Part shown: positions 17,064-25,144 of the stretch, one piece after another | Position numbering within the stretch: position 1 is the stretch's first letter | Layout of the letters: each line of letters begins with the position of its first letter | Position numbers and translations under genes: made by a program | Assembly: GCF_051900535.1 (NCBI RefSeq) | Contig: NZ_JBHZGI010000001.1 | Location: 930,001 to 994,000, forward strand | Length of the DNA: 64,000 bases | Direction: 5' to 3' | Source of the DNA: Frateuria_A sp051900535 | GTDB lineage: Bacteria > Pseudomonadota > Gammaproteobacteria > Xanthomonadales > Rhodanobacteraceae | Notes under the pieces: generated by a model | Database searches by the model: none | The model's input: only the letters and a program-made list of their open reading frames with translations | Told to the model about the DNA's origin: nothing

Positions 17064-17261
17064 TTAGACGTACGGCAACATGCGAGCCACACCCTTGGTG
17101 TCGCACGCCTTGACGTGGTTGGTGGCGCGCAGGTTGCGCTTACGCTTGGTCGACTTCTTGGTCAGGATGTGCGACTTGAAGGCGTGACCGGCCTTGAACT
17201 TGCCCGAGGCGGTCTTGCGAAAACGCTTCGCGGCCGCCCGGTTGGTCTTGATCTTGGGCAT
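17064..17261 (-). CDS. rpmI: 50S ribosomal protein L35
   Basis: 65-residue basic ribosomal protein. MPKIKTNRAAAKRFRKTASG and HILTKKSTKRKRNLR are the diagnostic stretches. The ATG at 17261 has CAGGAGCATTCCC upstream as ribosome binding site. In most bacteria infC is immediately upstream; here the next 225 bases hold no infC and the next gene is a divergent HMG-CoA lyase. A perfect TATAAT about 120 bases upstream is the probable promoter. Confidence 0.97.
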   Translation of the reverse strand: MPKIKTNRAAAKRFRKTASGKFKAGHAFKSHILTKKSTKRKRNLRATNHVKACDTKGVARMLPYV

Positions 17262-17383
17262 GGGAATGCTCCTGGGTGGGCTTGATTGCCCGGTTTCTGA
17301 CTGATTCGGCGGTGGTCCCGAAGGCCACGCTTTCCGTCCTGCCGATATCGGTTCACGACCCGTCCGTGTGGGTCGAACCGGCG

Positions 17384-17389
17384 ATTATA
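17384..17389 (-). promoter_or_regulatory. Probable -10 element of the rpmI-rplT operon
   Basis: Read leftward this is a perfect TATAAT, about 122 bases upstream of the rpmI start. No good -35 is visible at 16-18 bases. A large hairpin (17349-17380; 11 paired bases with a 2-base bulge) lies directly downstream. The implied leader is over 100 nt, consistent with an autoregulated ribosomal-protein leader. Confidence 0.5.
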
Positions 17390-17485
17390 CGGAGGAGTTC
17401 AGGGCAAAGCCAGCCTGCCGGGCAATCTCTCCGCGCCGGCCGGCCGGCAGGCTAAAGTGGGCGCTTTCCCGCACCTGGAGCCGCC

Positions 17486-18388
17486 ATGACCGCCCCCGCC
17501 GACACCGTCCGGATCGTCGAAGTCGGCGCCCGCGACGGCCTCCAGAACGAAAAGACCCGGCTTCCCCCCGAGGTGAAGATCGCGCTGATCGACCGGCTCT
17601 CCTCAACCGGCCTGACCACCATCGAGGCGACCAGCTTCGTCAGCCCCAAATGGGTGCCCCAGCTGGCCGATGCGGCCGAGGTATTCGGTGGGATCCGCAA
17701 GGTACCGGGGGTGCGCTACCCCGTGCTGGTGCCCAACCTGCAGGGCTACGAGCGCGCGCGCGCCGTGGGCGCGCAGGAGATCGCCGTGTTCACCGCCGCG
17801 AGCGAGGCCTTCAACCGCAAGAACATCAACGCCTCGATCGATGAGTCGATCGAACGCTTCGCGCCGGTGATCGAGCGGGCGAAGGCGGACGGCGTGGCGG
17901 TGCGCGGCTACGTCTCCACCGTGCTCGGCTGCCCCTACCAGGGCGAGGTGCCGGTCGCCGATGTGGTGCGCGTGGCCGAGCGACTGCACGCGCTGGGCTG
18001 CTACGAGATTTCGCTGGGCGACACCATCGGCGTGGGCACGCCGGCCAAGGCCCGCGGAATGCTGCGCGCGGTCGCGCAGGCCGTGCCGATGAGCGCACTG
18101 GCGGTGCATTTCCACGACACCTACGGCCAGGCGCTGGCGAACATCCTGGCCTGCCTGGAGGAAGGGGTGCGCGTGGTCGACAGCGCGGTCTCAGGCACCG
18201 GCGGCTGTCCCTACGCCAAGGGCGCCACCGGCAACGTCGCTACCGAGGACGTGGCTTACATGCTCCAGGGCATGGGCATGCATACCGGGGTCGACCTGGA
18301 CCTGCTCATCGCCACCGGAGCCTGGCTCTCGGCGCACCTGCACAAGGAAACGGCCAGTCGTGTCACCCGTGCGCGCACGGCTCCCTGA
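17486..18388 (+). CDS. Hydroxymethylglutaryl-CoA lyase
   Basis: 300-residue TIM-barrel lyase that splits HMG-CoA into acetoacetate and acetyl-CoA, the last step of leucine degradation (MvaB/LiuE type). Signature pieces are VEVGARDGLQNEK with the metal-binding Asp, FVSPKWVPQLADA, the HFHDTYGQALAN metal histidines, and the active-site Cys loop SGTGGCPYAKGATGNVATED. The length is normal. It is divergent from rpmI and followed closely by two acetyltransferase genes on the same strand. The methylglutaconyl-CoA hydratase at the left edge acts one step earlier. Confidence 0.95.
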   Translation: MTAPADTVRIVEVGARDGLQNEKTRLPPEVKIALIDRLSSTGLTTIEATSFVSPKWVPQLADAAEVFGGIRKVPGVRYPVLVPNLQGYERARAVGAQEIAVFTAASEAFNRKNINASIDESIERFAPVIERAKADGVAVRGYVSTVLGCPYQGEVPVADVVRVAERLHALGCYEISLGDTIGVGTPAKARGMLRAVAQAVPMSALAVHFHDTYGQALANILACLEEGVRVVDSAVSGTGGCPYAKGATGNVATEDVAYMLQGMGMHTGVDLDLLIATGAWLSAHLHKETASRVTRARTAP

Positions 18389-18425
18389 AAAACCCTCAAG
18401 TTCGACGAACGACAGATCCAAGATC

Positions 18426-18914
18426 ATGCCCATCGACTTCCTGATCCGCCCCATCGAACCCCGCGACGACGCCGCCCTGGCCTCGATCATCCGCACGGTG
18501 ATGCCCGAGTTCGGTGCCGACGGCCCCGGCTTCGCGATCCACGATCCGGAGGTCGACCACATGGCGCGAGCCTACGCACGCCCCGGCTGCGCCTATTTCG
18601 TGGTCGAACGCGACGGCGTGGTGATCGGCGGTGCCGGCGTGGCGCCACTGGACGGCGGTGAACCGGACGTATGCGAGCTGCGCAAAATGTACTTCCTGTC
18701 GCAGGCCCGCGGCATCGGCGCCGGCACTGCGATGATGCAGCGCTGCCTGGACGCGGCGCGCGCGCTGGGTTATCGCCGCTGCTACCTGGAAACGCTCACC
18801 GGCATGGATGCCGCGCAGGCGCTGTACCGGCGCAGCGGCTTCGCGCCGATCTGCCAGGCGATGGGCGGCACCGGGCACCACGGCTGCGACCGCTACTACC
18901 TGCGCGATCTTTGA
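18426..18914 (+). CDS. GNAT-family N-acetyltransferase
   Basis: 162-residue single-domain GNAT. The acetyl-CoA loop is QARGIGAGTAMMQRCLDAAR (motif A, about residues 95-115), preceded by the strand CELRKMYF and followed by CYLETLTGMDAAQALYRRSG, with the usual C-terminal HHGCDRYYLRDL. The start used is the ATG at 18426, 37 bases after the HMG-CoA lyase stop; a longer frame to 18360 overlaps that gene. It resembles PhnO/YjdJ-like acetyltransferases, but the acceptor is unknown. Probably co-transcribed with the gene four bases downstream. Confidence 0.88.
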   Translation: MPIDFLIRPIEPRDDAALASIIRTVMPEFGADGPGFAIHDPEVDHMARAYARPGCAYFVVERDGVVIGGAGVAPLDGGEPDVCELRKMYFLSQARGIGAGTAMMQRCLDAARALGYRRCYLETLTGMDAAQALYRRSGFAPICQAMGGTGHHGCDRYYLRDL

Positions 18915-18918
18915 GGCC

Positions 18919-19491
18919 ATGATCCGCATTGCCCAACCCGACGATGCCGTGGCGATCCATGCGATCTACGCCCCATCGGTCACCCACGGCGTAGCCACGT
19001 TCGAAACCGTGCTGCCCGGCGTACCGGCGATGCGCGAGCGCATCGCCACGCGGCTGGCGCATTACCCATGGCTGGTATGGGAAAGCGAAGGCGCGGTCTT
19101 GGCCTACGCCTACGCCAGCCGCTTCCGCGATCGCGCCGCCTACGACTGGATCGCCGAAACCTCGATCTACGTGCGTGAGGATGCGCAGCGTTCGGGGCTC
19201 GCGCGGCGCCTGTACGGCGTGCTGCTCGAAGCGATGTGCCTGCAGGGGATCAACCAGGCAGTCGGCGTCATCACCTTGCCGGGCGAGCCCAGCGTGCGGC
19301 TGCACGAGGCGATGGGTTTCACGCCCGCCGGCGTGTGGCGGCAGAGCGGCTACAAGCTCGGCCGCTGGTGGGACGTGGGTGTGTGGCAGAAGACCCTGCA
19401 ACTGCCAGCCGACCCGCCGGCGCCGGTGGTGCCGTTTGCGGTGATGCGCGACAACCCTGCGTTGCAGGCATTGCTGGCGCGCGAACCGTAG
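18919..19491 (+). CDS. GNAT-family N-acetyltransferase, phosphinothricin acetyltransferase-like
   Basis: 190-residue GNAT. The opening IRIAQPDDAVAIHAIYAPSV and the later AETSIYVREDAQRSGLARRL and HEAMGFTPAGVWRQSGYKLG follow the Pat/Bar/MnaT pattern of enzymes that acetylate amino acids such as methionine sulfone or sulfoximine. About 20 C-terminal residues (PFAVMRDNPALQALL) extend past the core. It begins four bases after the preceding GNAT. Its TAG stop is supplied by a palindromic repeat (19488-19509). A herbicide or antibiotic resistance role should not be assumed from similarity. Confidence 0.87.
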   Translation: MIRIAQPDDAVAIHAIYAPSVTHGVATFETVLPGVPAMRERIATRLAHYPWLVWESEGAVLAYAYASRFRDRAAYDWIAETSIYVREDAQRSGLARRLYGVLLEAMCLQGINQAVGVITLPGEPSVRLHEAMGFTPAGVWRQSGYKLGRWWDVGVWQKTLQLPADPPAPVVPFAVMRDNPALQALLAREP

Positions 19492-19509
19492 GGTGGGCTT
19501 CTGCCCACC
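19488..19509. repeat. Palindromic intergenic repeat, family A (single hairpin)
   Basis: GTAGGGTGGGC is followed by TTCT and GCCCACC. Its TAG (19489-19491) is the stop codon of the GNAT gene. It matches the left half of the bipartite copy at 26735. Confidence 0.7.
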
Positions 19510-19567
19510 TTGCAACACATCGCAGGAACGATGGCGCGCTGAAGCTCGCAGCCCTCTCCGCCGCCGC

Positions 19568-20362
19568 CTAAACCGCGACGGGAGCCTTGATCGCCGGATG
19601 CGGCGCGTAGCCTTCGAGCGCAATGTCCTCGAAGCGGAAATCCTCCAGCGCCCGCACTTGCGGGTTCAACACCATCCGCGGCAACGGCCTGGGTTCGCGA
19701 CCGAGCTGCAGCCGGGCCTGCTCGACGTGGTTGCTGTACAGGTGCGCATCGCCCAGCGTGTGCACGAAATCGCCCACGCCCAGCCCGCACACGTGCGCCA
19801 CCATGTGGGTGAGCAGCGCGTAGCTGGCGATATTGAACGGCACGCCCAGGAAGATGTCGCCCGAACGCTGGTAGAGCTGGCAGGAAAGCTTGCCGTTGGC
19901 GACATAGAACTGGAACAGCGTGTGGCACGGCATCAGCGCCATTTTCGGCAGCTCGCCCACGTTCCAGGCACTGACGATCAGGCGCCGCGAATCGGGATTG
20001 CGACGAATTTCGTCGACCACCCAGCGGATCTGGTCGACGGTGCCGCCGTCGGCGGTCGGCCAGGCGCGCCACTGTTTTCCGTAGACCGGGCCCAGGTTCC
20101 CCTCTGCGTCGGCCCACTCGTCCCAGATGCTGACCCCATGTTCCTTCAGGTAGGCGACGTTGGTGTCGCCGCGCAGGAACCAGATCAGCTCGTGCACCAC
20201 CGATTTCCAATGCACCTTCTTGGTGGTGACCAGCGGAAAGCCCTCGCTGAGGTCGAAGCGCATCTGCCAGCCGAACACGCTTTTCGTGCCGGTGCCGGTG
20301 CGGTCGGTTTTTTCCGTGCCGCAGTGGAGGACGTGGTCGAGCAGGTCGAGGTAGGTGCGCAT
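19568..20362 (-). CDS. thyA: Thymidylate synthase
   Basis: 264 residues, exactly the E. coli length. It methylates dUMP to dTMP using methylene-tetrahydrofolate. Recognisable blocks are RTGTGTKSVFGWQMRFDLSE, the catalytic Cys in MPCHTLFQFYV, the dUMP-binding QRSGDIFLGVPFNIASYALL and LGDAHLYSNHVEQA, and the invariant C terminus APHPAIKAPVAV. It is divergent from the AIM24-family gene; the 130-base gap holds a TGAC-N4-GTCA repeat. lgt, often beside thyA, lies one gene further on. Confidence 0.98.
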   Translation of the reverse strand: MRTYLDLLDHVLHCGTEKTDRTGTGTKSVFGWQMRFDLSEGFPLVTTKKVHWKSVVHELIWFLRGDTNVAYLKEHGVSIWDEWADAEGNLGPVYGKQWRAWPTADGGTVDQIRWVVDEIRRNPDSRRLIVSAWNVGELPKMALMPCHTLFQFYVANGKLSCQLYQRSGDIFLGVPFNIASYALLTHMVAHVCGLGVGDFVHTLGDAHLYSNHVEQARLQLGREPRPLPRMVLNPQVRALEDFRFEDIALEGYAPHPAIKAPVAV

Positions 20363-20422
20363 GGGACGATTCTAGCGGACCGCCGGCGCAGCGTTTTCCC
20401 GACGGTTCCCAGCCGCACCCGG

Positions 20423-20434
20423 TGACATCCGTCA
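20423..20434. promoter_or_regulatory. Operator-like inverted repeat TGAC-N4-GTCA (second copy)
   Basis: TGACATCCGTCA, preceded by GG as in the copy at 5632-5643, differs from it at one base. It lies 60 bases before the AIM24-family start and about the same distance from the divergent thyA start, so it may control either gene. Confidence 0.4.
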
Positions 20435-20493
20435 CTCCCACACGCGCCCCGCGCCGGCCTAGACTCGTGCCCTTCCACCAAGGGACGGCCAAC

Positions 20494-21501
20494 ATGACGC
20501 AGTGGTATTTCAGCTACGGCAACAACGAACGCATCGGTCCGATGGACGACGAAGCCGCCCGTGCGCAGGCGCGCAGCCGTCCCGACGGTTACTGCTGGAA
20601 AGAAGGCTTCGGCGAATGGCGGCCGATCCACAGCGTGTTCCAGCCGGCCACCGCGATGGCCGTGGCGCCGCCGCCCGTGCCGGCCGGCCGCTACGGCAGC
20701 GCCGACGAGGTCGACTACCGCATCGTCGGCAACGATATGCAGTTCGTCGAGGTCGAGCTCGATCCGGGCGAGAGCGCGATCGCCGAGGCCGGCTCGCTGA
20801 TGTACAAGGAATCGGCGGTGCAGATGGACACCGTGTTCGGCGACGGCTCTTCCGCCAGCCAGGGCGGCGGCCTGATGGGCAAGCTGATGTCCGCCGGCAA
20901 GCGCGTGATCACCGGCGAGAGCCTGTTCACGACGGTGTTCACCCACACAGGTAGCGGCAAGGCCAAGGTCGCCTTCGCCGCGCCCTACCCCGGCACCGTA
21001 ATGGCGATGAAGCTCTCCGAGCACGGCGGACGCCTGATCTGCCAGAAGGATTCGTTCCTGGCGGGCGCGCGCGGCGTGCAGCTGGGCATCTATCTCCAGC
21101 GCAAGATCCTCACCGGCCTGTTCGGCGGCGAGGGCTTCATCATGCAGAAGCTCGAAGGTGACGGCTGGGTCTTCGTGCACGCCGGCGGCACCGTGGTCGA
21201 ACGCGAGCTCAAGCCGGGCGAACGGCTGGATGTGGACACCGGCTGCGTGGTCGCCTTCCACGACACCATCAATATGGACGTGCATACGGTCGGCGGCATC
21301 AAGAGCATGCTGTTCGGCGGCGAAGGCATGTTCCTGGCCTCGCTCACCGGCCCCGGCAAGGTGTGGCTGCAGTCGCTGCCGTTCTCGCGCATGGCCGGCC
21401 GCATGCTGGCAGCCGCGCCGCAGGGCGGAGGCCAGCGCCGCGGCGAGGGCTCGATCCTCGGTGGCCTGGGCGACCTGATCGGCGGCGACAACAACTTCTA
21501 G
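20494..21501 (+). CDS. AIM24/TIGR00266-family protein with N-terminal GYF_2-like domain
   Basis: 335-residue protein. Residues 1-55 (QWYFSYGNNERIGPMDDEAA then WKEGFGEWRPIHSV) match the GYF_2 module of bacterial membrane-associated proteins. Residues about 70-310 are a TIGR00266/AIM24 beta-sandwich with EVELDPGESAIAEAGSLMYK, GGLMGKLMSAGKRVITGESL and GGIKSMLFGGEGMFLASLTG. The C terminus is Gly-rich. The biochemical role of the family is not established; links to envelope or membrane stress are suggestions only. The start is the ATG at 20494, preceded by AGGGACGGCCAAC. The promoter region shares an inverted repeat with the ABC/two-component operon. Confidence 0.85.
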   Translation: MTQWYFSYGNNERIGPMDDEAARAQARSRPDGYCWKEGFGEWRPIHSVFQPATAMAVAPPPVPAGRYGSADEVDYRIVGNDMQFVEVELDPGESAIAEAGSLMYKESAVQMDTVFGDGSSASQGGGLMGKLMSAGKRVITGESLFTTVFTHTGSGKAKVAFAAPYPGTVMAMKLSEHGGRLICQKDSFLAGARGVQLGIYLQRKILTGLFGGEGFIMQKLEGDGWVFVHAGGTVVERELKPGERLDVDTGCVVAFHDTINMDVHTVGGIKSMLFGGEGMFLASLTGPGKVWLQSLPFSRMAGRMLAAAPQGGGQRRGEGSILGGLGDLIGGDNNF

Positions 21502-21569
21502 CACAACGTCGGGCGGACGTTGGACTGCCCGAACGCCTGGCGGGCTGAAAACCCACCATGCAGAAACAT

Positions 21570-22448
21570 TCAGTGCGCGGCGGGCGCCAGTGTCGGCGCC
21601 CGGCGCGACATCGCCACCAACACCAGACCGATCACGATCAGCGGCAGCGACTGCACCTGTCCCATCGTGAGCCAACCCCAGGCCAGGTAACCCAGCTGCG
21701 GATCGGGTACGCGCACGAACTCCACCGCGAAGCGGAAGCAGCCGTACATCAGCGCGAACAGGCCGGAGATCAGGTAGCGCGGGCGCGGCTTCATCGACAC
21801 CAGCCACAGCACCGCGAACATCACCACGCCTTCCAGCGCCATTTCATAAAGCTGCGAGGGATGTCGCGGGATACCGCCAAACTGCGCCAATTGCTGCGCC
21901 AGCGCCGGCTGGCCGTGCGCCAGTTGCACGTCCTCCAGCTTCGCGTTCGGGAAAATCATCGCCCATGCCACGTCGCTGGGTTTGCCCCACAACTCACCGT
22001 TGATGAAGTTGCCCAGCCGCCCCAGGCCCAGGCCCAGCGGCACCAGCGGCGAGACGAAATCCATGGTGTCGAAGAAGTGCAGCCGATGCCGCCGCGACCA
22101 CCACCAGGCGGCCACCAGCACGCCGATCAGGCCGCCGTGGAAGCTCATGCCGCCATCCCACACCTTGAACAGCGCCAAGGGATCGGTCCAGATCCAGTGC
22201 GGCCCGCCGGCGTAATAGAACAGCATGTACCACACGCGCCCGCCGACGATGATGCCGAGCATCGCGTAGAACGCCAGGTCGCTCAGCGCATCGCGGCTCA
22301 CCGGCAGCCGCCCCTGCTTGCGCCGCCGTTCGCCCAGCACGCCCGCGGAGAGGAAGCCCAACAGGTACATCAACCCGTACCAGTGCACCTGCACGGGCCC
22401 GATGTGGAAGGCGACCGGATCGAAGTGGACGGTGAAGGGCTGGGTCAT
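21570..22448 (-). CDS. lgt: Prolipoprotein diacylglyceryl transferase
   Basis: 292-residue inner-membrane enzyme with seven expected helices that attaches diacylglycerol to the lipobox Cys of prolipoproteins. Diagnostic stretches are MYLLGFLSAG, GGRVWYMLFYY, MSFHGGLIGVLVA (catalytic His-Gly-Gly-Leu) and the signature GLGRLGNFINGELWGKPS. The start used is the ATG at 22448 (MTQPFTVHFDPVAFHIGPV); a longer frame to 22532 adds residues not seen in the family. It is convergent with the AIM24-family gene; a 7-bp hairpin (21504-21522) without a T tract lies between them. Confidence 0.96.
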   Translation of the reverse strand: MTQPFTVHFDPVAFHIGPVQVHWYGLMYLLGFLSAGVLGERRRKQGRLPVSRDALSDLAFYAMLGIIVGGRVWYMLFYYAGGPHWIWTDPLALFKVWDGGMSFHGGLIGVLVAAWWWSRRHRLHFFDTMDFVSPLVPLGLGLGRLGNFINGELWGKPSDVAWAMIFPNAKLEDVQLAHGQPALAQQLAQFGGIPRHPSQLYEMALEGVVMFAVLWLVSMKPRPRYLISGLFALMYGCFRFAVEFVRVPDPQLGYLAWGWLTMGQVQSLPLIVIGLVLVAMSRRAPTLAPAAH

Positions 22449-22628
22449 GGTGGAGGGCTGGCGGATAAAGACCAAGTGTAGCCGGGCCCGACCGACACGC
22501 GCAGGCCCTTCCGGCCCGCGATCCACTCTCATTAGAATCGCGGCGAATCATGCGGCGGGGGACGCCGCCCGGCCTGCCGCCGCGCTCCCGGCGGCCGCGC
22601 CTGCCACAGGGAGCTTACGGGGGAAGGG

Positions 22629-24578
22629 ATGATGAACCGATTCACGCGGGCCGCATTGTGCGCGGCCCTATTGGGGGCGTCGGCGATCGTTGCCGCAGCC
22701 GATCTGCTGCCGGTGGAGGACTTCGCACGCCACCCGTCGCTTTCGATGCCGCGGTTGTCGCCAGACGGCAAATACCTGGCCGTGCGCTGGGACGATGGCA
22801 GCTCGCACGCACTGATCGTCTATCGCGTCGAGGATATGTCCCGGCCCGCCAGCATGTTGCGCATGCCCAAATACGAGCTGCCCGCCGGCATCACCTGGGT
22901 CAGCCCCACGCGGCTGGTGGTCGAAAAAGGCAAGGAATACGGCTCGATCGACAAACCGTCCATGACGGGCGAGATCATCGCCACCGACGTCGATGGCAAG
23001 AACCAGGACTACCTGTACGGCTACGAGGTCAAGTACAGCTCGCGCGCCGCCACGCGCGGCACCGACCGCGGCTGGGGCACCGTCGACGGCATGCCCGAGC
23101 ACGCCAACGGGCACTTCTACATGGCCGCCATGCCGTGGGACAGCCCCGACCACAGCTATCTCTACGACGTCGACGCGAGCGCCAACACCCGCCACCTGAT
23201 CGGTGACATCGGCGAGGGCGACATGGCCTTCATGGTCGGCGCCGATGGCCAGGCGCACTACGCCTACGGCCGCAACGAGAACTTCGATTACGTCGTCTAC
23301 CACCATCAGGATGGCCGCTGGCAATCGCTGAGCGCGCAGCAGATCGGCGGCACCTTCGCGCCGATCGACTACACGCCCGACCACCAGCGCATCTACGCCA
23401 TGTACGACGCCGGCGGTGGCCCGGCCTCGCTGGTCGAGCAGGACGAGAACGGCGGCAATCGCAAGGTGCTGGCCGCCGCGGGCTTCGGCGACATCGGCGG
23501 CGTCGAGTGGACGCCGCTGCCCCACCAGCCATTCGCCACCATCCCCGATACCGGCCTGCCGCAGCTGAGCTACATCGATCCCAACCTGCCGGCCGCCAAG
23601 CTGCACCGCGCACTGGTCATGAAGTTCCCCGGCCAGTACGTGCACTTCGTCGACTACAGCGAGGACGGCGGGCAACTGCTCTTCAGCGTAGCCAGCGACC
23701 GTACCCCGGGTTCGTATTTCCTGATCGACACGCACACCTACAAGGTGCGCAAGCTGTTCGATGCGGCGCCGTGGATCGATCCGACGAAGATGGCCGAACG
23801 CCGCCCGCTGCGCTTCAAGGCCAGCGACGGTACGGAGCTGGAAGCCATCCTCACGCTGCCGCCGGGTCGCTCCGAAACCAACCTCCCGATGGTGCTGCTG
23901 CCGCACGGCGGCCCGATCGGTGTCCGCGACGACTGGTTCTACGACGACGACGCGCAGTTCCTTGCCAGCCGCGGTTACCTGGTGCTGCAGGTCAACTACC
24001 GCGGTTCGGGCGGGCGCGGCGAGGACTTCCAGGAAGCGGGCTACCTCAAGTGGGGCACGCGCATCCAGCAGGACCTCACCGACGGCGTCAAATGGGCGAT
24101 CGCCGAACACTATGCCGACCCGGCGCGCGTGTGCGTGTACGGCGGCAGTTTCGGCGGCTACTCCGCGATGATGACCGTGATCCGCGCACCGGGCATGTTC
24201 AAGTGCGCCGTCGGCTACGCGGGCATCTACGACCTGAAGATGATGTACAACAAGGGCGACATCCAGTCGAGCAAGAGCGGTCGCAGCTACCTCACCAGCG
24301 TGATCGGCCGCAACGACGCCGAGCTCGATGCCAACTCGCCGGACAAGCTTGCCGACAGGATTTCCGTCCCGGTGCTGCTCATCCACGGCGAGGACGACAA
24401 GCGTGCCCCGTTTGCCCAGGCCAAGGCCATGCGCGCCGCGCTGGAAGCCGCGCACAAGCCGTACGAGTGGATGAGCAAGCCGGGCGAAGGCCATGGCTTC
24501 TACGACGAGAAGAACCGCGTGGACTTCTACAACGCGCTGCAGGCTTTCCTGGAGAAGCACATCGGCAAGGGTGCCTGA
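22629..24578 (+). CDS. Secreted S9-family (prolyl oligopeptidase) peptidase
   Basis: 649-residue serine peptidase. A signal peptide (MMNRFTRAALCAALLGASAIVAA, about 23 residues) points to the periplasm. An N-terminal beta-propeller (about 25-390) precedes an alpha/beta hydrolase domain with the nucleophile in YGGSFGGYSAMM (Ser507), the acid in HGEDDKRAPF and the His in KPGEGHGFY. It belongs to the acylaminoacyl-peptidase/DPP-like S9C branch common in xanthomonads, which degrades dietary or host peptides. The start is MM at 22629, preceded by GGGGGAAGGG. A strong terminator follows. Confidence 0.92.
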   Translation: MMNRFTRAALCAALLGASAIVAAADLLPVEDFARHPSLSMPRLSPDGKYLAVRWDDGSSHALIVYRVEDMSRPASMLRMPKYELPAGITWVSPTRLVVEKGKEYGSIDKPSMTGEIIATDVDGKNQDYLYGYEVKYSSRAATRGTDRGWGTVDGMPEHANGHFYMAAMPWDSPDHSYLYDVDASANTRHLIGDIGEGDMAFMVGADGQAHYAYGRNENFDYVVYHHQDGRWQSLSAQQIGGTFAPIDYTPDHQRIYAMYDAGGGPASLVEQDENGGNRKVLAAAGFGDIGGVEWTPLPHQPFATIPDTGLPQLSYIDPNLPAAKLHRALVMKFPGQYVHFVDYSEDGGQLLFSVASDRTPGSYFLIDTHTYKVRKLFDAAPWIDPTKMAERRPLRFKASDGTELEAILTLPPGRSETNLPMVLLPHGGPIGVRDDWFYDDDAQFLASRGYLVLQVNYRGSGGRGEDFQEAGYLKWGTRIQQDLTDGVKWAIAEHYADPARVCVYGGSFGGYSAMMTVIRAPGMFKCAVGYAGIYDLKMMYNKGDIQSSKSGRSYLTSVIGRNDAELDANSPDKLADRISVPVLLIHGEDDKRAPFAQAKAMRAALEAAHKPYEWMSKPGEGHGFYDEKNRVDFYNALQAFLEKHIGKGA

Positions 24579-24604
24579 CGCGGGTCGCGCGCTAGCGCTC
24601 CTGA

Positions 24605-24638
24605 AAAAACCGGACGGCCGCCTTCGGGCGGCCGTTTT
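24605..24638 (+). terminator. Rho-independent terminator after the S9 peptidase
   Basis: A 9-bp stem (ACGGCCGCC with GGCGGCCGT) closed by a TTCG tetraloop runs into TTTT, with AAAAAA in front, so it can also serve the convergent TPM gene. Confidence 0.88.
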
Positions 24639-24640
24639 CG

Positions 24641-25144
24641 TCACAGCAGCACGGGCCGGTCCGGCAGCTCGTCAGGGTTGTCGCGATCGCCCGCCGGGAA
24701 ATGTTCGCTCAGCAATGCATTGATGGCGCCCAGGCCTGCCAGGCTGCCCTCGCGCCAGCGCGCGGCCGCGAAGTGATCGCGCATGAGCGAGCACACGCCG
24801 TCCCATTGCGCCTGCGCCACGCGGCGCGCAATGCCACGGTCGGCCACGATCTCGATCCGCTGCTCCGACAGCAGCAGGTAGACGAGCACGCCGCAGTTGT
24901 CCTCGGTGTCCCACACGCGCAGTTGGGCGAACACGTCCCGTGCGCGCGAACGCGCGTCCACGCCGGCCAATACGGCGCGCACGGTCAGGCGCGATTCGAC
25001 CGCGAAACGCACTTCGCCCAGGTGCCCGCGCTCGCCGACTGTCACCGCGTCGGCCAGCTCGCCCAGCAGCATCGCGGGAAAGCGCTGGCGCAACTGGAAC
25101 CAGCCGCCGAACAGGTTGGCGAACATTCGCTGCATGAGCGTCAT
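24641..25144 (-). CDS. TPM-domain protein (cytoplasmic, no signal peptide)
   Basis: 167-residue protein with one TPM domain (about residues 30-155): EVRFAVESRLTVRAVLAG, ARDVFAQLRVWDTEDNCGVL and VYLLLSEQRIEIVADRGIA are the typical pieces. There is no signal peptide and no Gly-rich tail, unlike its neighbour. Its ATG directly abuts the TAG stop of the upstream TPM gene. The family is named from plant TLP18.3, Psb32 and MOLO-1 and often accompanies LemA; its function in bacteria is unsettled, with phosphatase and membrane-complex roles proposed. The order LemA, TPM, TPM indicates one operon. Confidence 0.9.
   Translation of the reverse strand: MTLMQRMFANLFGGWFQLRQRFPAMLLGELADAVTVGERGHLGEVRFAVESRLTVRAVLAGVDARSRARDVFAQLRVWDTEDNCGVLVYLLLSEQRIEIVADRGIARRVAQAQWDGVCSLMRDHFAAARWREGSLAGLGAINALLSEHFPAGDRDNPDELPDRPVLL

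Noticed and set aside
18919..19491. Phosphinothricin resistance gene
   Set aside because: Family similarity alone; chromosomal Pat-like GNATs usually act on amino-acid analogues or are of unknown substrate.
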